Shown piece after piece: positions 52,100-61,394 of a stretch of DNA of 64,000 nucleotides; position 1 is the stretch's first letter; each line of letters begins with the position of its first letter. Position numbers and translations under genes: made by a program. Origin of the DNA: Thalassospira xiamenensis M-5 = DSM 17429 (GTDB taxonomy: Bacteria; Pseudomonadota; Alphaproteobacteria; Rhodospirillales; Thalassospiraceae); assembly GCF_000300235.2 (NCBI RefSeq), contig NZ_CP004388.1:477501-541500 (forward strand), read 5' to 3'. The notes below the pieces were generated by a model, which made no database searches, was not told the origin of the DNA, and saw nothing but the letters and a program-made list of their open reading frames with translations.

Positions 52100-53334
52100 A
52101 ACAGGAATGGGATGATGATGGGACAGCGATCTGACGGGATGACATGGCGGGGACGGCGTCGCCAAAAGCACGTTCATGGCGCATGGAAAAGTCATTACGG
52201 TGGTGGTGCGTCCGGGCCGTAAGGCCGCGGGAAATTTGCGAAAAACTGTGGTTTATCATGACGGGAGAAATGTGCCCTTGGGGCAAGGGTGTTTGTTCGG
52301 AGCAGGGATAGCCGGGGCGAGGTGAAGTTCGTCCGGTCCGTTTAGTCCAGTCCGGTCGGTGAAGCGTGACAATGCCGAGAATCAGCGGGCCCGAATTGCG
52401 CCCGGATTGGATCGGCACGGGATCGGCTGGCCGGGGTGCCGGGGTGCCGGGGTGGCAGGCAGGGTCGGTTGCCAGCGGGCCGATGGTGCGTTCGGAGGTG
52501 CCGAAAGGTTGGTCATCGATGGCGGGATTTGTGTGCCTGCCATGCGGCAACGCTGTGGCCTTTGGGGTGAGATGCGTTTGCGGCGTCAACCGAGGGCGGC
52601 GGGTGTTTGCTCGGGGCGTGGTTTATCCGGTCGGTGAAGCGTGACAATGCCGAGGAGCAGCGGGCCCGAATTGCGCCCGAATTGGGTCGGCACGGGATCG
52701 GCTGGCCGGGGTGCCGGGGTGCCGGGGTGGCAGGCAGGGTCGGTTGCCAGCGGGCCGATGGACCGTTCGAAGATGCCGAAAGGCTGGTGATCGATGGCGG
52801 GATTTGTGCCAGCCATGCGACAACGCGGTTGCCCTTTGGGGGGAGATGCGTTTTCGGTGTTCATCGAGAGCCAGAGGTGTTTGTTTGGGGCAGCGGGGAC
52901 TGGTGGAGGCCGGTCTGGTGCAGCCCGGTTCAGTTCATCCCCGTCTCGTCCTCTCCGCTTCCGTCTAGCCCGCCCGGTCGGTAGCGTTTGGCAATGCCGG
53001 GGGCAGCGGGCTTGGATTGGGGTGGTGTTGGATCGGCTTGGCTTGGTTGACGGGGGATTGCCAGTGGTGCCGGTGGAGCGTTTGGACATGCCGAGGGGAC
53101 GATGGAGCGTTTCCGGCGTCAGTCGAAGGCGAACAGGGTTTGCTTGGGGCAGCGGGGACTGAGCGCGGCCAGACTGGTCCCGTTCAGTTCCGTCCGGTTC
53201 GCCGGTCGGTGGTGATTGGCGATGCCGAGGGGCATCGGACTTGGTTGGCGGCAGGCCGATGATGCTGTTGCCCTTGTCCGGGGTTGGGGCGGGTTTCCGG
53301 CGTGGGTCGAAAGCGGTTAAGCTGGGCCTGATCG
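52100..53334. repeat. degenerate tandem-repeat island, no gene
   Basis: Non-coding stretch with at least four degenerate copies of a roughly 230-350 bp unit (starts near 52351, 52626, 52973 and 53201, each opening with CCGGTCGGT). The first two are near-identical over about 185 bp. Each of these carries three GCCGGGGT octamers (52430-52455; 52705-52730) and a short palindromic core ATGGC...GCCAT (52519-52543; 52794-52816). Copies end in a TGTTTG-TCGGGGC-like tail that is also visible near 52290, suggesting a fifth remnant. The plus strand is strongly G-rich. Long open frames on both strands are by-products of this bias. Confidence 0.75.
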
Positions 53335-54648
53335 CTAGTAGGCACCAAACCCCAGAAGATGCGGCAGCCACAAAACCAGACCGGGGATGGCGACCATCAG
53401 GATCACGCGGATGAAATCGGCGGCGAGGAAGGGCAGGATGCCGCGTGACAGGGTGGTGATGGTCATGTCCGATGACACGCCCTGAATGATGAAGAGGTTC
53501 ATGCCAATCGGGGGCGTGATCAGGCCGATTTCAACGACCGATACCAGAACAACCCCGAACCAGATCGGATCATAACCAACCCCGGTAATCACACCGTAGG
53601 CAGGCACCACGGTGAGGAGGATCATGGAAAGGCTGTCCATGAAGCATCCGAGCACGACGTAAAACACCAGAAGCGCGATCAGCACGACAAGCGGTGAATA
53701 GCCTTGCGTGGTGATCCAGTCCACCAGTGTCTGGGTCAGGCCGCTGGTTTCGATGAAGAAGTTGAAAAGTGCTGCCCCGATCAGGATCAGGAAAATCATC
53801 CCGGTCATGCCGGCGGTTTCGCGGATGCCGGTGCGTAAAACCGTCCAGTTCAGCCGTTTGCGCAAAAAGGCAAACAGCAGGGCACCACCGGCACCAACAG
53901 CCGCGGCTTCTGTGGGGGAGAACAGGCCGGCATAAATGCCGCCGATCACCAGAACGATCAAGACGATGGCATCCCACATGCGCAGCAAGGCGCCCCAACG
54001 TTGCGGCCAGGGAACATAGTTACTGACCGGGGCCAGTGAAGGGTTTCGCATGACCTGAATGCGGATCGAGACGATGTAAAGTACTGTCGCCAGAAGACCC
54101 GGGATCATCGCACCGGCAAACAGGGCACCGATGGATTGTTCGGTCATGAGCGCGTAAATCACGAGCAGGATCGAGGGCGGGATCAGAACGCCAAGGGTGC
54201 CGCCCGCCGCAATCGATGCCCCGGCAAGGCTTCTGGCATAGCCGCGTTCGCGCATTTCAGGAAGGGCGACGCGGCCCATGGTCGCACAGGTCGCAAGGGA
54301 CGATCCGCAAATAGCGCCAAATACCGCGCTGGCCCCGATGCTGGATGCGGCCAGGCCGCCCGGACGATGGCCGGAAAATGCGGTGATGCCGCGAAACAGA
54401 TTGTTTGATAGCCCGGAATGGGAGGCAAACACGCCCATGAAAATGAAGAGCGGCACCACCGAAAGGCCATAGGGGAAAATGGCCTCGAACGGGAGGCTTG
54501 CCATGACGTAGCTTGCCGACATCCAGTCGGTCAGAAGCAGGGTGCCGATGATGCCGACAAGTGCCATTGCGACCGCGACCGGTACGCGCAAAAGGGCCAG
54601 TGCGAGAGCCGCCACAAACCCGATCAATCCCGCCCATTCCGTCGCCAT
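53335..54648 (-). CDS. dctM: TRAP transporter large permease (DctM family), second system
   Basis: A 437-residue permease: LFIFMGVFASHSGLSNNLFRGI, FGAICGSSLATCATMGRVALPEMRERGYARSLAGASIAAGGTLGVLIPPS and IGLITPPIGMNLFIIQGVSSDM are DctM hallmarks. MATEWAGLIG at 54648 is the start because it overlaps the dctQ stop (TGATG) and the frame further upstream is not homologous. Last gene of the operon, at the edge of the repeat island. Confidence 0.93.
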   Translation of the reverse strand: MATEWAGLIGFVAALALALLRVPVAVAMALVGIIGTLLLTDWMSASYVMASLPFEAIFPYGLSVVPLFIFMGVFASHSGLSNNLFRGITAFSGHRPGGLAASSIGASAVFGAICGSSLATCATMGRVALPEMRERGYARSLAGASIAAGGTLGVLIPPSILLVIYALMTEQSIGALFAGAMIPGLLATVLYIVSIRIQVMRNPSLAPVSNYVPWPQRWGALLRMWDAIVLIVLVIGGIYAGLFSPTEAAAVGAGGALLFAFLRKRLNWTVLRTGIRETAGMTGMIFLILIGAALFNFFIETSGLTQTLVDWITTQGYSPLVVLIALLVFYVVLGCFMDSLSMILLTVVPAYGVITGVGYDPIWFGVVLVSVVEIGLITPPIGMNLFIIQGVSSDMTITTLSRGILPFLAADFIRVILMVAIPGLVLWLPHLLGFGAY

Positions 54649-55184
54649 CAGTTCTTCTCGTCCGTTAAAAGCAGTTTTAGAAATTGCACAAGACACACCA
54701 GTGTCGAGATCGCCATGCCGGTCAGAAGGAAGGCCCAGAACAGGATCATCGGGATCGCAAGGTTTTGCGACACATCCCCATAGGTCCATTGTTCCATCGC
54801 GCGCCCCCATGACAGATACAGCAGGAAGGCCATCAGCCCGGCGCATAAAAGCGGGATCAATCGATCAATGGTTTTAAACAGGATGCGAAGACGGTTCTTG
54901 CCGATCAGATCAACGGTGACATGGGCATGTGCGCTAAAGGCATAGGGGATGGCCCATGAGGCGGCGGCCATGACGCAGAACTGGGTCAGGTCAACCGCGC
55001 CGACCAGCGATTGCCCGCCAATGCGCCGCCAGATGATATCGACAACCACAATGGCAATCGCCCCGATCAGGGCCGCCATGCCGACAAAGGCCAGAATGTC
55101 GGTCAGTCGGTTCATCAGGTGATCAATGTGGTGAACCGCAGCATAAAGCCGCGATCCACCGGATTTTTCAGCACGTTGCGTCAT
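54648..55184 (-). CDS. dctQ: TRAP transporter small permease (DctQ family), second system
   Basis: A 178-residue four-helix membrane protein with VDIIWRRIGGQSLVGAVDLTQFCVMAAASWAIPYAFSAHAHVTVDL, the DctQ core. Start overlaps the dctP stop by 4 bp; stop overlaps dctM. Confidence 0.88.
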   Translation of the reverse strand: MTQRAEKSGGSRLYAAVHHIDHLMNRLTDILAFVGMAALIGAIAIVVVDIIWRRIGGQSLVGAVDLTQFCVMAAASWAIPYAFSAHAHVTVDLIGKNRLRILFKTIDRLIPLLCAGLMAFLLYLSWGRAMEQWTYGDVSQNLAIPMILFWAFLLTGMAISTLVCLVQFLKLLLTDEKN

Positions 55185-56239
55185 TTGTCGCCAGCGTGAT
55201 ATTTGGCATCAAATTCCGCGATCAGTTCTTGCGCGCGCTGATAGATGGCGTCGGGGTCGGAGACGCCCTTTTCCTTCAGCCCGGCCAGATATTCCTGGAT
55301 CATCGGCTGGGATGCTTCCTGCCATTTGGCACGGGTGGCGTCATCAATCGTGATGATTTCATTGCCGTGTTTTTCCGCATCGGCCTTGCCGACGGCTTCC
55401 CATTTGTTCCACCAGTCACCAAATTTGCCGACAAGGACATCGCCCGAAATTTCGTCAATCGCGGCACGGACATCATCGGGCAGGCTGTCATATTTTTTCT
55501 GGTTCATCACGAAATAGAACCCGGCAGTATAGGCCGCCGCATCGGTGTGATATTTCAGAAGTTCGTTGGCCTTGACCGCGTTGACCAGATCCCAGGTGGC
55601 AACCAGACCTTCGATATTGCCCTTTTGCAGGTTTTCATAAATCGCTGCTGGCGGCAGGCCGACCGGGGATGCGCCAAAGGATTCCAGCATGGCCGAAATC
55701 GCCGGGCTTGGTGTTCTGAGTCGCAGGCCCTTGAGATCGTCAAGGGTCCGAACCGGGTTATCAAGGGTGTGGATCAGGCCGCCCGGGTGGGTGAACAGGC
55801 CGAGCACCTTGAAATCATTATAATCGGTGCCAAGCAGGCCTTCCTTGTAAAGCGTCCAAAGGGTTTCAGACCCGGAATCGGCATATTTCACCAGAAACGG
55901 CAGTTCAATGATCGAAGCCGCCGGATAGCGGTCACGCGGAATGCCGTTCAGGCCGACGGCCATATCCATCACACCTGCGCGGACCTGATCGGCCTGACGG
56001 TCGATTTTGCCAAAGGCGGATGTCGCGTCATAGATTTTGACGTCGACCTTGCCGTTGGTTTTTTCCGACAGTTCCTTGCCCCAGCTTTCGAGGAAGTCTT
56101 TCTGGAAGCCGTGGCTTGGCGGCAGATAGTGGCTGACCTTTAGCGTGATGTCGGCGGCATGGGCCATGCCCGCGCTGGCAAGGATCGTTGCCCCGGCCAG
56201 AAGCCCCAGCAATGTGTTGCGAAGTTTCATCGGTTTCAT
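55181..56239 (-). CDS. dctP: TRAP transporter substrate-binding protein (DctP family), second system
   Basis: A 352-residue periplasmic receptor. Signal peptide to about GMAHA-AD. DctP motifs include LKVSHYLPPSHGFQKDFLESWGKELSEKTNGKVDVKIYDATSAFGKIDRQADQVRAGVMDMAVGLNG, LKGLRLRTPSPAISAMLESFGASPVGLPPAAIYENLQKGNIEGLVATWD (ligand Arg) and FYFVMNQKKYDSLPDDVRAAIDEIS. GGGAGAGGAAC supports the start at 56239; upstream in-frame residues are non-homologous. It lies between two halves of the tyrosine degradation genes and divergent from an IclR regulator, so an aromatic acid is a plausible ligand. Confidence 0.91.
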   Translation of the reverse strand: MKPMKLRNTLLGLLAGATILASAGMAHAADITLKVSHYLPPSHGFQKDFLESWGKELSEKTNGKVDVKIYDATSAFGKIDRQADQVRAGVMDMAVGLNGIPRDRYPAASIIELPFLVKYADSGSETLWTLYKEGLLGTDYNDFKVLGLFTHPGGLIHTLDNPVRTLDDLKGLRLRTPSPAISAMLESFGASPVGLPPAAIYENLQKGNIEGLVATWDLVNAVKANELLKYHTDAAAYTAGFYFVMNQKKYDSLPDDVRAAIDEISGDVLVGKFGDWWNKWEAVGKADAEKHGNEIITIDDATRAKWQEASQPMIQEYLAGLKEKGVSDPDAIYQRAQELIAEFDAKYHAGDK

Positions 56240-56395
56240 GTTCCTCTCCCTGTTTTTTTGATCGTGTGTTTGGTCGGGCTTTTGATCGGGCGGGTGCCAA
56301 GGGCGCATCGGTTGCTGATGGGTTTTCCGCGTCCTGATCATCGGTATCTGATCTGTTGTGGTCTGTATGGAATGCTGTTTTTTCTTTGAATTGGA

Positions 56396-56412
56396 ATTAT
56401 GATATATATAAT
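56396..56412 (+). promoter_or_regulatory. AT-rich palindrome with -10 element upstream of the iclR-type gene
   Basis: ATTAT-GATATAT-ATAAT in the divergent TRAP/IclR region includes a perfect TATAAT (56407-56412), with TTGAAT 15 bases upstream as a weak -35. Possible promoter/operator. Confidence 0.45.
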
Positions 56413-56446
56413 CAATTACGCAATATGAAATTTATGCAGGTAAATT

Positions 56447-57355
56447 TTGACCAAAGCCCCATCGAAAAACATCCCGGTTGCCGATAGCGACATCGATATT
56501 TCGGACGCGGTTGATGCGGCGGATACGCGCAAGGGCATTCAGTCGGTCGAGGTCAGCGGCGTGATCATTGCCGCATTGTGCGATTTCAAATTCCCGGTGC
56601 CGTTAAAGGATCTGGCCGCGGCGGTGGATATGCCACCGGCCAAGGTTCATCGCTATCTGGCCAGCCTGGTTCGGATCGGTCTTGCCTGGCAGGATGATCT
56701 GACCGGGCTTTACGGACTTGGGCCGATGGCGTTGCGGATGGGGATTTCGGCGATTGAACGCAATGACGTGGTCATGCGGGCTGGGCGGCTTTTGCGCAAT
56801 CTGGCGATTGATTTGCGGTCGTCCGGGCATCTGGCGATCTGGGGCGAACGGGGGCCGGTCCTGATCCGGACCGAGCATGGCGGGCCGCCGATCATATCGA
56901 CCATGGGGCTTGGCACGGTGATGCCGTTATTGCGATCCGCCACCGGGCAGGCGTTTTTATCGACCATGCCACGTGGGGCGATTGAGCATGTCATTCGCGC
57001 CGAGCAGGATATCCTGCATTGGGATGATGCGACGGTGGATCGGCTGATTGTCGAAACACGCGAACGCGGTGCGGCGGTGATCGAGGGCGATATCGTGCCG
57101 GGTTTATCGGCGATCAGTGCGCCGGTCTATAATCTGGACGGGGCGGTGGCCTGTTGCGTGACCCTGATGAACCCGAAGGCCAATTATTTCCAGCCGGGAC
57201 AACCGGCCTTTGACGTGTTTTTGCGCGCGATTGCCGATTTCACCCAGAGCTGGGGCGGGAAGCCGCGTGATGAGACCGACGACATTCAAACATCACATGT
57301 CACAGGAACCATCAAAGATCGTTCAGCTTTGTCAGGAGGTCGGAAAGGCGTTTGA
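56447..57355 (+). CDS. IclR-family transcriptional regulator
   Basis: A 302-residue regulator. The N-terminal winged HTH is VSGVIIAALCDFKFPVPLKDLAAAVDMPPAKVHRYLASLVRIGLAWQDDLTGLYGLG. The C-terminal effector domain includes RSSGHLAIWGERGPVLIRTEHGG, MPLLRSATGQAFLSTMP and GLSAISAPVYNLDGAVACCVTLM. Read from TTG with AGG upstream; ATGs nearby are out of frame. Divergent from the TRAP operon, its likely target. IclR proteins of this kind often sense aromatic acids. Its 3' end overlaps the convergent marR-type gene by 44 bp. Confidence 0.87.
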   Translation: MTKAPSKNIPVADSDIDISDAVDAADTRKGIQSVEVSGVIIAALCDFKFPVPLKDLAAAVDMPPAKVHRYLASLVRIGLAWQDDLTGLYGLGPMALRMGISAIERNDVVMRAGRLLRNLAIDLRSSGHLAIWGERGPVLIRTEHGGPPIISTMGLGTVMPLLRSATGQAFLSTMPRGAIEHVIRAEQDILHWDDATVDRLIVETRERGAAVIEGDIVPGLSAISAPVYNLDGAVACCVTLMNPKANYFQPGQPAFDVFLRAIADFTQSWGGKPRDETDDIQTSHVTGTIKDRSALSGGRKGV

Positions 57356-57749
57356 AATCCGCATCGCCCAGAAAATCGCGGACCTTTTTGTCATAGGCCA
57401 CGCCCGCCTCGCACAGCGACTGAAAGGCCGATTGGCCCTGCGAGGTCAGTTCAAGGCGATGAATGCGCCGATCATTTTCGTTCTGGACGCGTCGGAGCCA
57501 GCGGCGTTGTTCGATGGAGAAAACGGCACGCGATACCTTGGTTTTGTGAAGGCCCGTATGGGTGACGATTTCGGTCGCGGTAAGCGCGCCATATTGCCCA
57601 AGGGTTGCCAGAACCCGCCATTCGGATCGCGTCATCCGGTATCGGTCGCGATAGATATCGCGGAAGCCAAGACTGACCTTTTCGCTGGCGTGATGCATCA
57701 GGAACGGCAGAAAGCGGTGCAGATCGAATTCGGATTTCTCGGATTTCAT
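57312..57749 (-). CDS. MarR-family regulator divergent from hmgA
   Basis: A 145-residue winged-helix regulator: [78 protein letters not shown] has the HTH and the DxR wing. Divergent from hmgA-fahA-maiA with a repeat-containing 79-bp gap, so it is the best candidate repressor of homogentisate degradation, presumably released by homogentisate or a downstream product. The end overlaps the convergent iclR-type gene. Confidence 0.9.
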   Translation of the reverse strand: MKSEKSEFDLHRFLPFLMHHASEKVSLGFRDIYRDRYRMTRSEWRVLATLGQYGALTATEIVTHTGLHKTKVSRAVFSIEQRRWLRRVQNENDRRIHRLELTSQGQSAFQSLCEAGVAYDKKVRDFLGDADFKRLSDLLTKLNDL

Positions 57750-57768
57750 GGCTTCAAAAGGCTGTTTG

Positions 57769-57803
57769 ATAGTTACAAAAATTACAGTTACGGATGTAAC
57801 TAT
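57769..57803. promoter_or_regulatory. nested GTTAC/GTAAC repeats, candidate MarR operator
   Basis: ATAGTTAC (57769-57776) and GTAACTAT (57796-57803) form an 8-bp inverted repeat; within it GTTAC-GGAT-GTAAC (57787-57800) is a tighter palindrome. They fill the gap between the marR-type gene and hmgA. Confidence 0.6.
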
Positions 57804-57828
57804 ATCGAAGATTGGTAGGAAAAAGGCA

Positions 57829-59208
57829 ATGACGGATCACAACGTTACCAATGGAACCGCCGGAAGTGCTGAAAACGGCGTTGCGAACGATCTGCGTTAC
57901 ATGCCCGGTTTTGGCAATGATTTCGAAACCGAAAGTCTGCCCGGTGCCTTGCCGCAGGGGCAAAACAGCCCGCAGAAATGCGCCTATGGCCTTTATGCCG
58001 AACAGCTTTCGGGGTCGCCCTTTACCGCGCCGCGCGGCACCAATGAACGGTCGTGGCTGTATCGGATGCGGCCCAGTGTGCGCCATAACGGGCGGTTCAA
58101 ATCCTTTGCCCTGCCGGAATGGAAAACCGCCCCGTGTGTGAATGACCATAGTCTTGCACTGGGTCAGTTGCGCTGGGACCCGGTGCCGATGCCAACCAAA
58201 CCCACCGATTTCATTTCCGGCATGCGCACGATCACGACGGCGGGGGACGCCATGACCCAGACCGGCATGGCAAGCCACGTTTATGTGTGCAACACCGATA
58301 TGGTCGATGACTATTTTTTCAATGCGGATGGCGAATTGCTGGTGGTGCCCGAAAGCGGCACGCTTCGGATTTTTACCGAACTTGGCATCATGGATGTCGA
58401 GCCGCTTGAAATCGCGCTGATCCCGCGTGGCATGATGTTCAAGGTGTCGATCCTGACGCCGGGGATTGATGGTGGTGCGCGGGGCTATGTCTGCGAAAAC
58501 TATGGTGCGAAATTCACCCTGCCGGAACGTGGGCCGATCGGGGCCAACTGCCTTGCCAATCCGCGTGATTTCAAAACACCCGTGGCGGCCTATGAGGATA
58601 AGGAAACGCCGTGCCGTATCCTGATTAAATGGTGCGGGCAGTTTCATGAAACCGGGATCGGGCATTCGCCGCTTGATGTCGTGGCGTGGCATGGCAACTA
58701 TACGCCGTTCAAATATGATCTTCGGACATTTTCGCCGGTCGGCGCGATCCTGTTTGATCATCCTGATCCGTCGATCTTTACCGTGCTGACCGCGCCATCG
58801 GGCGAGGCAGGAACGGCGAATATCGATTTTGTCATCTTCCCGCCGCGCTGGATGGTGGCGGAGCATACCTTCCGCCCGCCGTGGTATCATCGCAATATCA
58901 TGTCGGAATTCATGGGGCTGATTTGCGGGCAGTATGATGCCAAGGAAAAGGGATTTGTCCCCGGTGGCATGAGCCTGCATAACATGATGCTGCCGCACGG
59001 TCCCGATACGTTCGGATTTGAAAAGGCATCGAACGGGGAGCTTGGGCCGCAGAAGCTGGATGGCACGATGGCCTTCATGTTTGAAACCCGTTTTCCGCAG
59101 CAATTGACGAAATTTGCCGCCGAGCTTGAAACGCTTCAGGATGATTATCTTGAATGCTGGGACGGGCTGGAGCGCAAATTTGATGGCACGCCGGAAGGCC
59201 GCCCCTAA
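57829..59208 (+). CDS. hmgA: homogentisate 1,2-dioxygenase
   Basis: A 459-residue non-haem iron ring-cleavage enzyme making 4-maleylacetoacetate. Family landmarks are [28 protein letters not shown] near the N-terminus, [42 protein letters not shown] and [23 protein letters not shown] (metal ligands), and [26 protein letters not shown] supports the ATG at 57829; longer in-frame starts would cross the operator. First gene of the hmg operon. Confidence 0.96.
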   Translation: MTDHNVTNGTAGSAENGVANDLRYMPGFGNDFETESLPGALPQGQNSPQKCAYGLYAEQLSGSPFTAPRGTNERSWLYRMRPSVRHNGRFKSFALPEWKTAPCVNDHSLALGQLRWDPVPMPTKPTDFISGMRTITTAGDAMTQTGMASHVYVCNTDMVDDYFFNADGELLVVPESGTLRIFTELGIMDVEPLEIALIPRGMMFKVSILTPGIDGGARGYVCENYGAKFTLPERGPIGANCLANPRDFKTPVAAYEDKETPCRILIKWCGQFHETGIGHSPLDVVAWHGNYTPFKYDLRTFSPVGAILFDHPDPSIFTVLTAPSGEAGTANIDFVIFPPRWMVAEHTFRPPWYHRNIMSEFMGLICGQYDAKEKGFVPGGMSLHNMMLPHGPDTFGFEKASNGELGPQKLDGTMAFMFETRFPQQLTKFAAELETLQDDYLECWDGLERKFDGTPEGRP

Positions 59209-59264
59209 TCGATAAAAAGAACATCACAGGACTTAACGACAGGAATGCCGGAGGCATAAAACCG

Positions 59265-60284
59265 ATGAAACTCGCAACCCTTAAAAACGGCACCCGTGAC
59301 GGCCAGCTTGTTCTGGTGACCAAAGACCTTGGCGAATATGTCGATGCCAGTGCGATTGCGCCGACATTGCAGGCAGCGCTTGATAACTGGGACGATGTTG
59401 CGCCGCGCTTGCGCGAACTGGCCGATGAAATCGCCGCTGGGTCGACGATTGCCAAACGTTTCGCGCTTGATGAAGCCAAGCTGCATTCGCCGTTGCCACG
59501 CGCGTTTCAGTGGGCGGATGGGTCGGCCTATGTCAACCATGTCGAACTGGTGCGCAAGGCGCGCGGTGCGGAAATGCCCGAAACTTTCTGGACCGATCCG
59601 CTGATGTATCAGGGTGGCTCGGATAGCTTCCTGGGGCCGCGTGATGACATCCGCATGGCCGATACGGCATGGGGCATTGATATGGAAGGCGAGATTGCCG
59701 TCATCACGGGTGACGTGCCGATGGGCGCATCGATTGATCAGGCGCGCGATGCGATCCGTTTGATCATGCTGGTTAATGATGTGTCGTTGCGGGGGCTGAT
59801 CCCCGGTGAGCTTGCCAAGGGGTTTGGTTTCTTCCAGTCCAAGCCGTCCTCGGCCTTTTCGCCGGTTGCGGTGACGCCCGATGAACTTGGTGATGCGTGG
59901 GATGGTGGCAAGGTTCACCTGCCGCTTTGCGTTGATCTGAATGGCAAGCCGTTTGGCCGGGCCAATGCCGGGGTCGATATGACCTTTGATTTTGCCCAAC
60001 TGATTGCGCATGCCGCGAAAACCCGCCCGCTTTGTGCGGGATCGATCATCGGGTCGGGCACGGTTTCGAACAAGCTTGACGGCGGGCCGGGCAAGCCGGT
60101 GGCGCAGGGCGGGGCGGGATATTCCTGCATTGCCGAAATCCGCATGATCGAAACCATTGAAAATGGCAAACCGGAAACGCCGTTCATGCAGTTTGGCGAC
60201 CGGGTGCGGATCGAGATGCTTGATGCCAATGGCCAATCAATCTTTGGCGCGATTGACCAGAGCGTTGTGAAGTACGAAGCATGA
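59265..60284 (+). CDS. fahA: fumarylacetoacetate hydrolase
   Basis: A 339-residue FAH-family enzyme splitting fumarylacetoacetate to fumarate and acetoacetate. Metal-site residues lie in WGIDMEGEIAVITGDVPMG; LMVNDVSLRGL-type motif (LIMLVNDVSLRGLIP) and GYSCIAEIRMIETIENGKPETPFMQFGDRVRIEM follow as in bacterial FahA. It is 56 bases after hmgA and overlaps maiA by 4 bp. Confidence 0.94.
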   Translation: MKLATLKNGTRDGQLVLVTKDLGEYVDASAIAPTLQAALDNWDDVAPRLRELADEIAAGSTIAKRFALDEAKLHSPLPRAFQWADGSAYVNHVELVRKARGAEMPETFWTDPLMYQGGSDSFLGPRDDIRMADTAWGIDMEGEIAVITGDVPMGASIDQARDAIRLIMLVNDVSLRGLIPGELAKGFGFFQSKPSSAFSPVAVTPDELGDAWDGGKVHLPLCVDLNGKPFGRANAGVDMTFDFAQLIAHAAKTRPLCAGSIIGSGTVSNKLDGGPGKPVAQGGAGYSCIAEIRMIETIENGKPETPFMQFGDRVRIEMLDANGQSIFGAIDQSVVKYEA

Positions 60285-60931
60285 GCGACGTTATCCTGTA
60301 TGATTATTGGCGGTCTTCGGCCAGCTATCGGGTCAGGATTGCGCTTTCGCTGATGGATATGGCGTATCAGACCGTTGCGGTTGACCTTGTGGCGGGGGCG
60401 CATAAATCGCCTGATTTCCGCAAGCGTAATCCGCAGGGGTTGGTGCCGGCCCTTGAGATCGACGGGTTGGTGCTGACCCAGTCACTTGCAATCATCGAAT
60501 ATCTTGATGAAACCCGAAAGGATGCGGGGTTCCTGCCGAAGGATGCGGTCGGGCGGCAACGGGTGCGCACACTTTCGCATGCGATTGCGATGGATATTCA
60601 CCCGGTCTGTAATCTGGGCGTTGTCGGCAATGTCATGAAGCAGGCCGAAGTGCACGGCGAGGACCCGGCGAAGGTGCGGCTGGCATGGATGGGGAAATAT
60701 ATCGGCGCGGGGCTTGAAGCGTTTGAGCGGCTTCTGGACCATCCGGGCACAGGCAGCTTTTGCCATGGGGATCGGCCATCAATGGCCGATATCTGTCTGA
60801 TCCCGCAGATTTATAATGCGCGGCGGTGGGAAGTTGATTTAAGCCACCTTCCGATGGTCAACCAGATTGCCGAGCGGTGCCTTGCGATGGACGCGTTTGC
60901 GCGCGCCCATCCTGATCTTTGTCCGCGTTAA
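60281..60931 (+). CDS. maiA: maleylacetoacetate isomerase (zeta-class GST)
   Basis: A 216-residue glutathione transferase: the N-terminal thioredoxin fold begins LYDYWRSSASYRVRIAL with the SSxSxRVRIAL catalytic signature, then KRNPQGLVPALEIDGLVLTQSLAIIEYLDET; the C-terminal helical domain includes HPVCNLGV. Isomerises maleylacetoacetate to fumarylacetoacetate. Last gene of the hmg operon. Confidence 0.94.
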   Translation: MSDVILYDYWRSSASYRVRIALSLMDMAYQTVAVDLVAGAHKSPDFRKRNPQGLVPALEIDGLVLTQSLAIIEYLDETRKDAGFLPKDAVGRQRVRTLSHAIAMDIHPVCNLGVVGNVMKQAEVHGEDPAKVRLAWMGKYIGAGLEAFERLLDHPGTGSFCHGDRPSMADICLIPQIYNARRWEVDLSHLPMVNQIAERCLAMDAFARAHPDLCPR

Positions 60932-61182
60932 TTGCTGCTGCCCGGTTTGCCGGTCTGGCAGGCCTGTTCAATAGTGCTGCGGTCAAGTCCGATATCGCGC
61001 AGCATGAAATCGGGATAGTCGCGCAGCAATGCGGCATCGCGGGCGATCCTGCGGCGGTGTGCAACCGTCTGAACGGAAAGGACGAGCCAGCGCCAGACAA
61101 ATGTGCCGAACGACGCGTGCGCGGTCGGCCCGGCATGGGGGGCGGTGGCGACGAGGGAGTTTGTCGTGATCTGTGCTGGCAT
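60928..61182 (-). CDS. DUF1127 small protein
   Basis: An 84-residue protein with a C-terminal DUF1127 motif (RRRIARDAALLRDYPDFMLRDIGLDRSTIEQAC). DUF1127 proteins are short, common in alphaproteobacteria and enterobacteria; some bind RNA or affect phosphate and stress physiology, but no common role is settled. Convergent with maiA, overlapping its stop by 4 bp. Confidence 0.75.
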   Translation of the reverse strand: MPAQITTNSLVATAPHAGPTAHASFGTFVWRWLVLSVQTVAHRRRIARDAALLRDYPDFMLRDIGLDRSTIEQACQTGKPGSSN

Positions 61183-61394
61183 GATGCTGGCTCGCTAGTT
61201 TGCTTTGCTAATGAGTTCGAGATCGGTTTCGAACACAGGTAAAAATTAGCCTGCCTTGCGCGAGTTCGGTGCGCAAAGATCGCAAAAGCGTGCGAAATTT
61301 CCGCAAATTTTACGTAAAAACGATTTTTCTTATCGGCCCGGTTCGGTCATTGTTTCGGGCGTATTGAAGACCATGGGTTTTGGGCAGGGGCATT

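Noticed and set aside
52359..52984. Plus-strand repeated frames with similar translated segments (MKRDNAE...)
   Set aside because: Similarity reflects DNA-level tandem duplication; the composition is atypical and there is no ribosome-binding site.
52020..53371. Long minus-strand open frames rich in Pro, Arg and Thr in the repeat island
   Set aside because: They follow the strand bias and repeats; repeated segments fall in different frames from copy to copy, there is no recognisable domain and no clear ribosome site.
57754..59103. 449-codon open frame antisense to hmgA
   Set aside because: Translation is His/Arg-rich without a domain; hmgA on the other strand is unmistakable.
59205..60236. 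343-codon open frame antisense to fahA
   Set aside because: Same pattern of antisense openness in a GC-rich gene; no recognisable protein.
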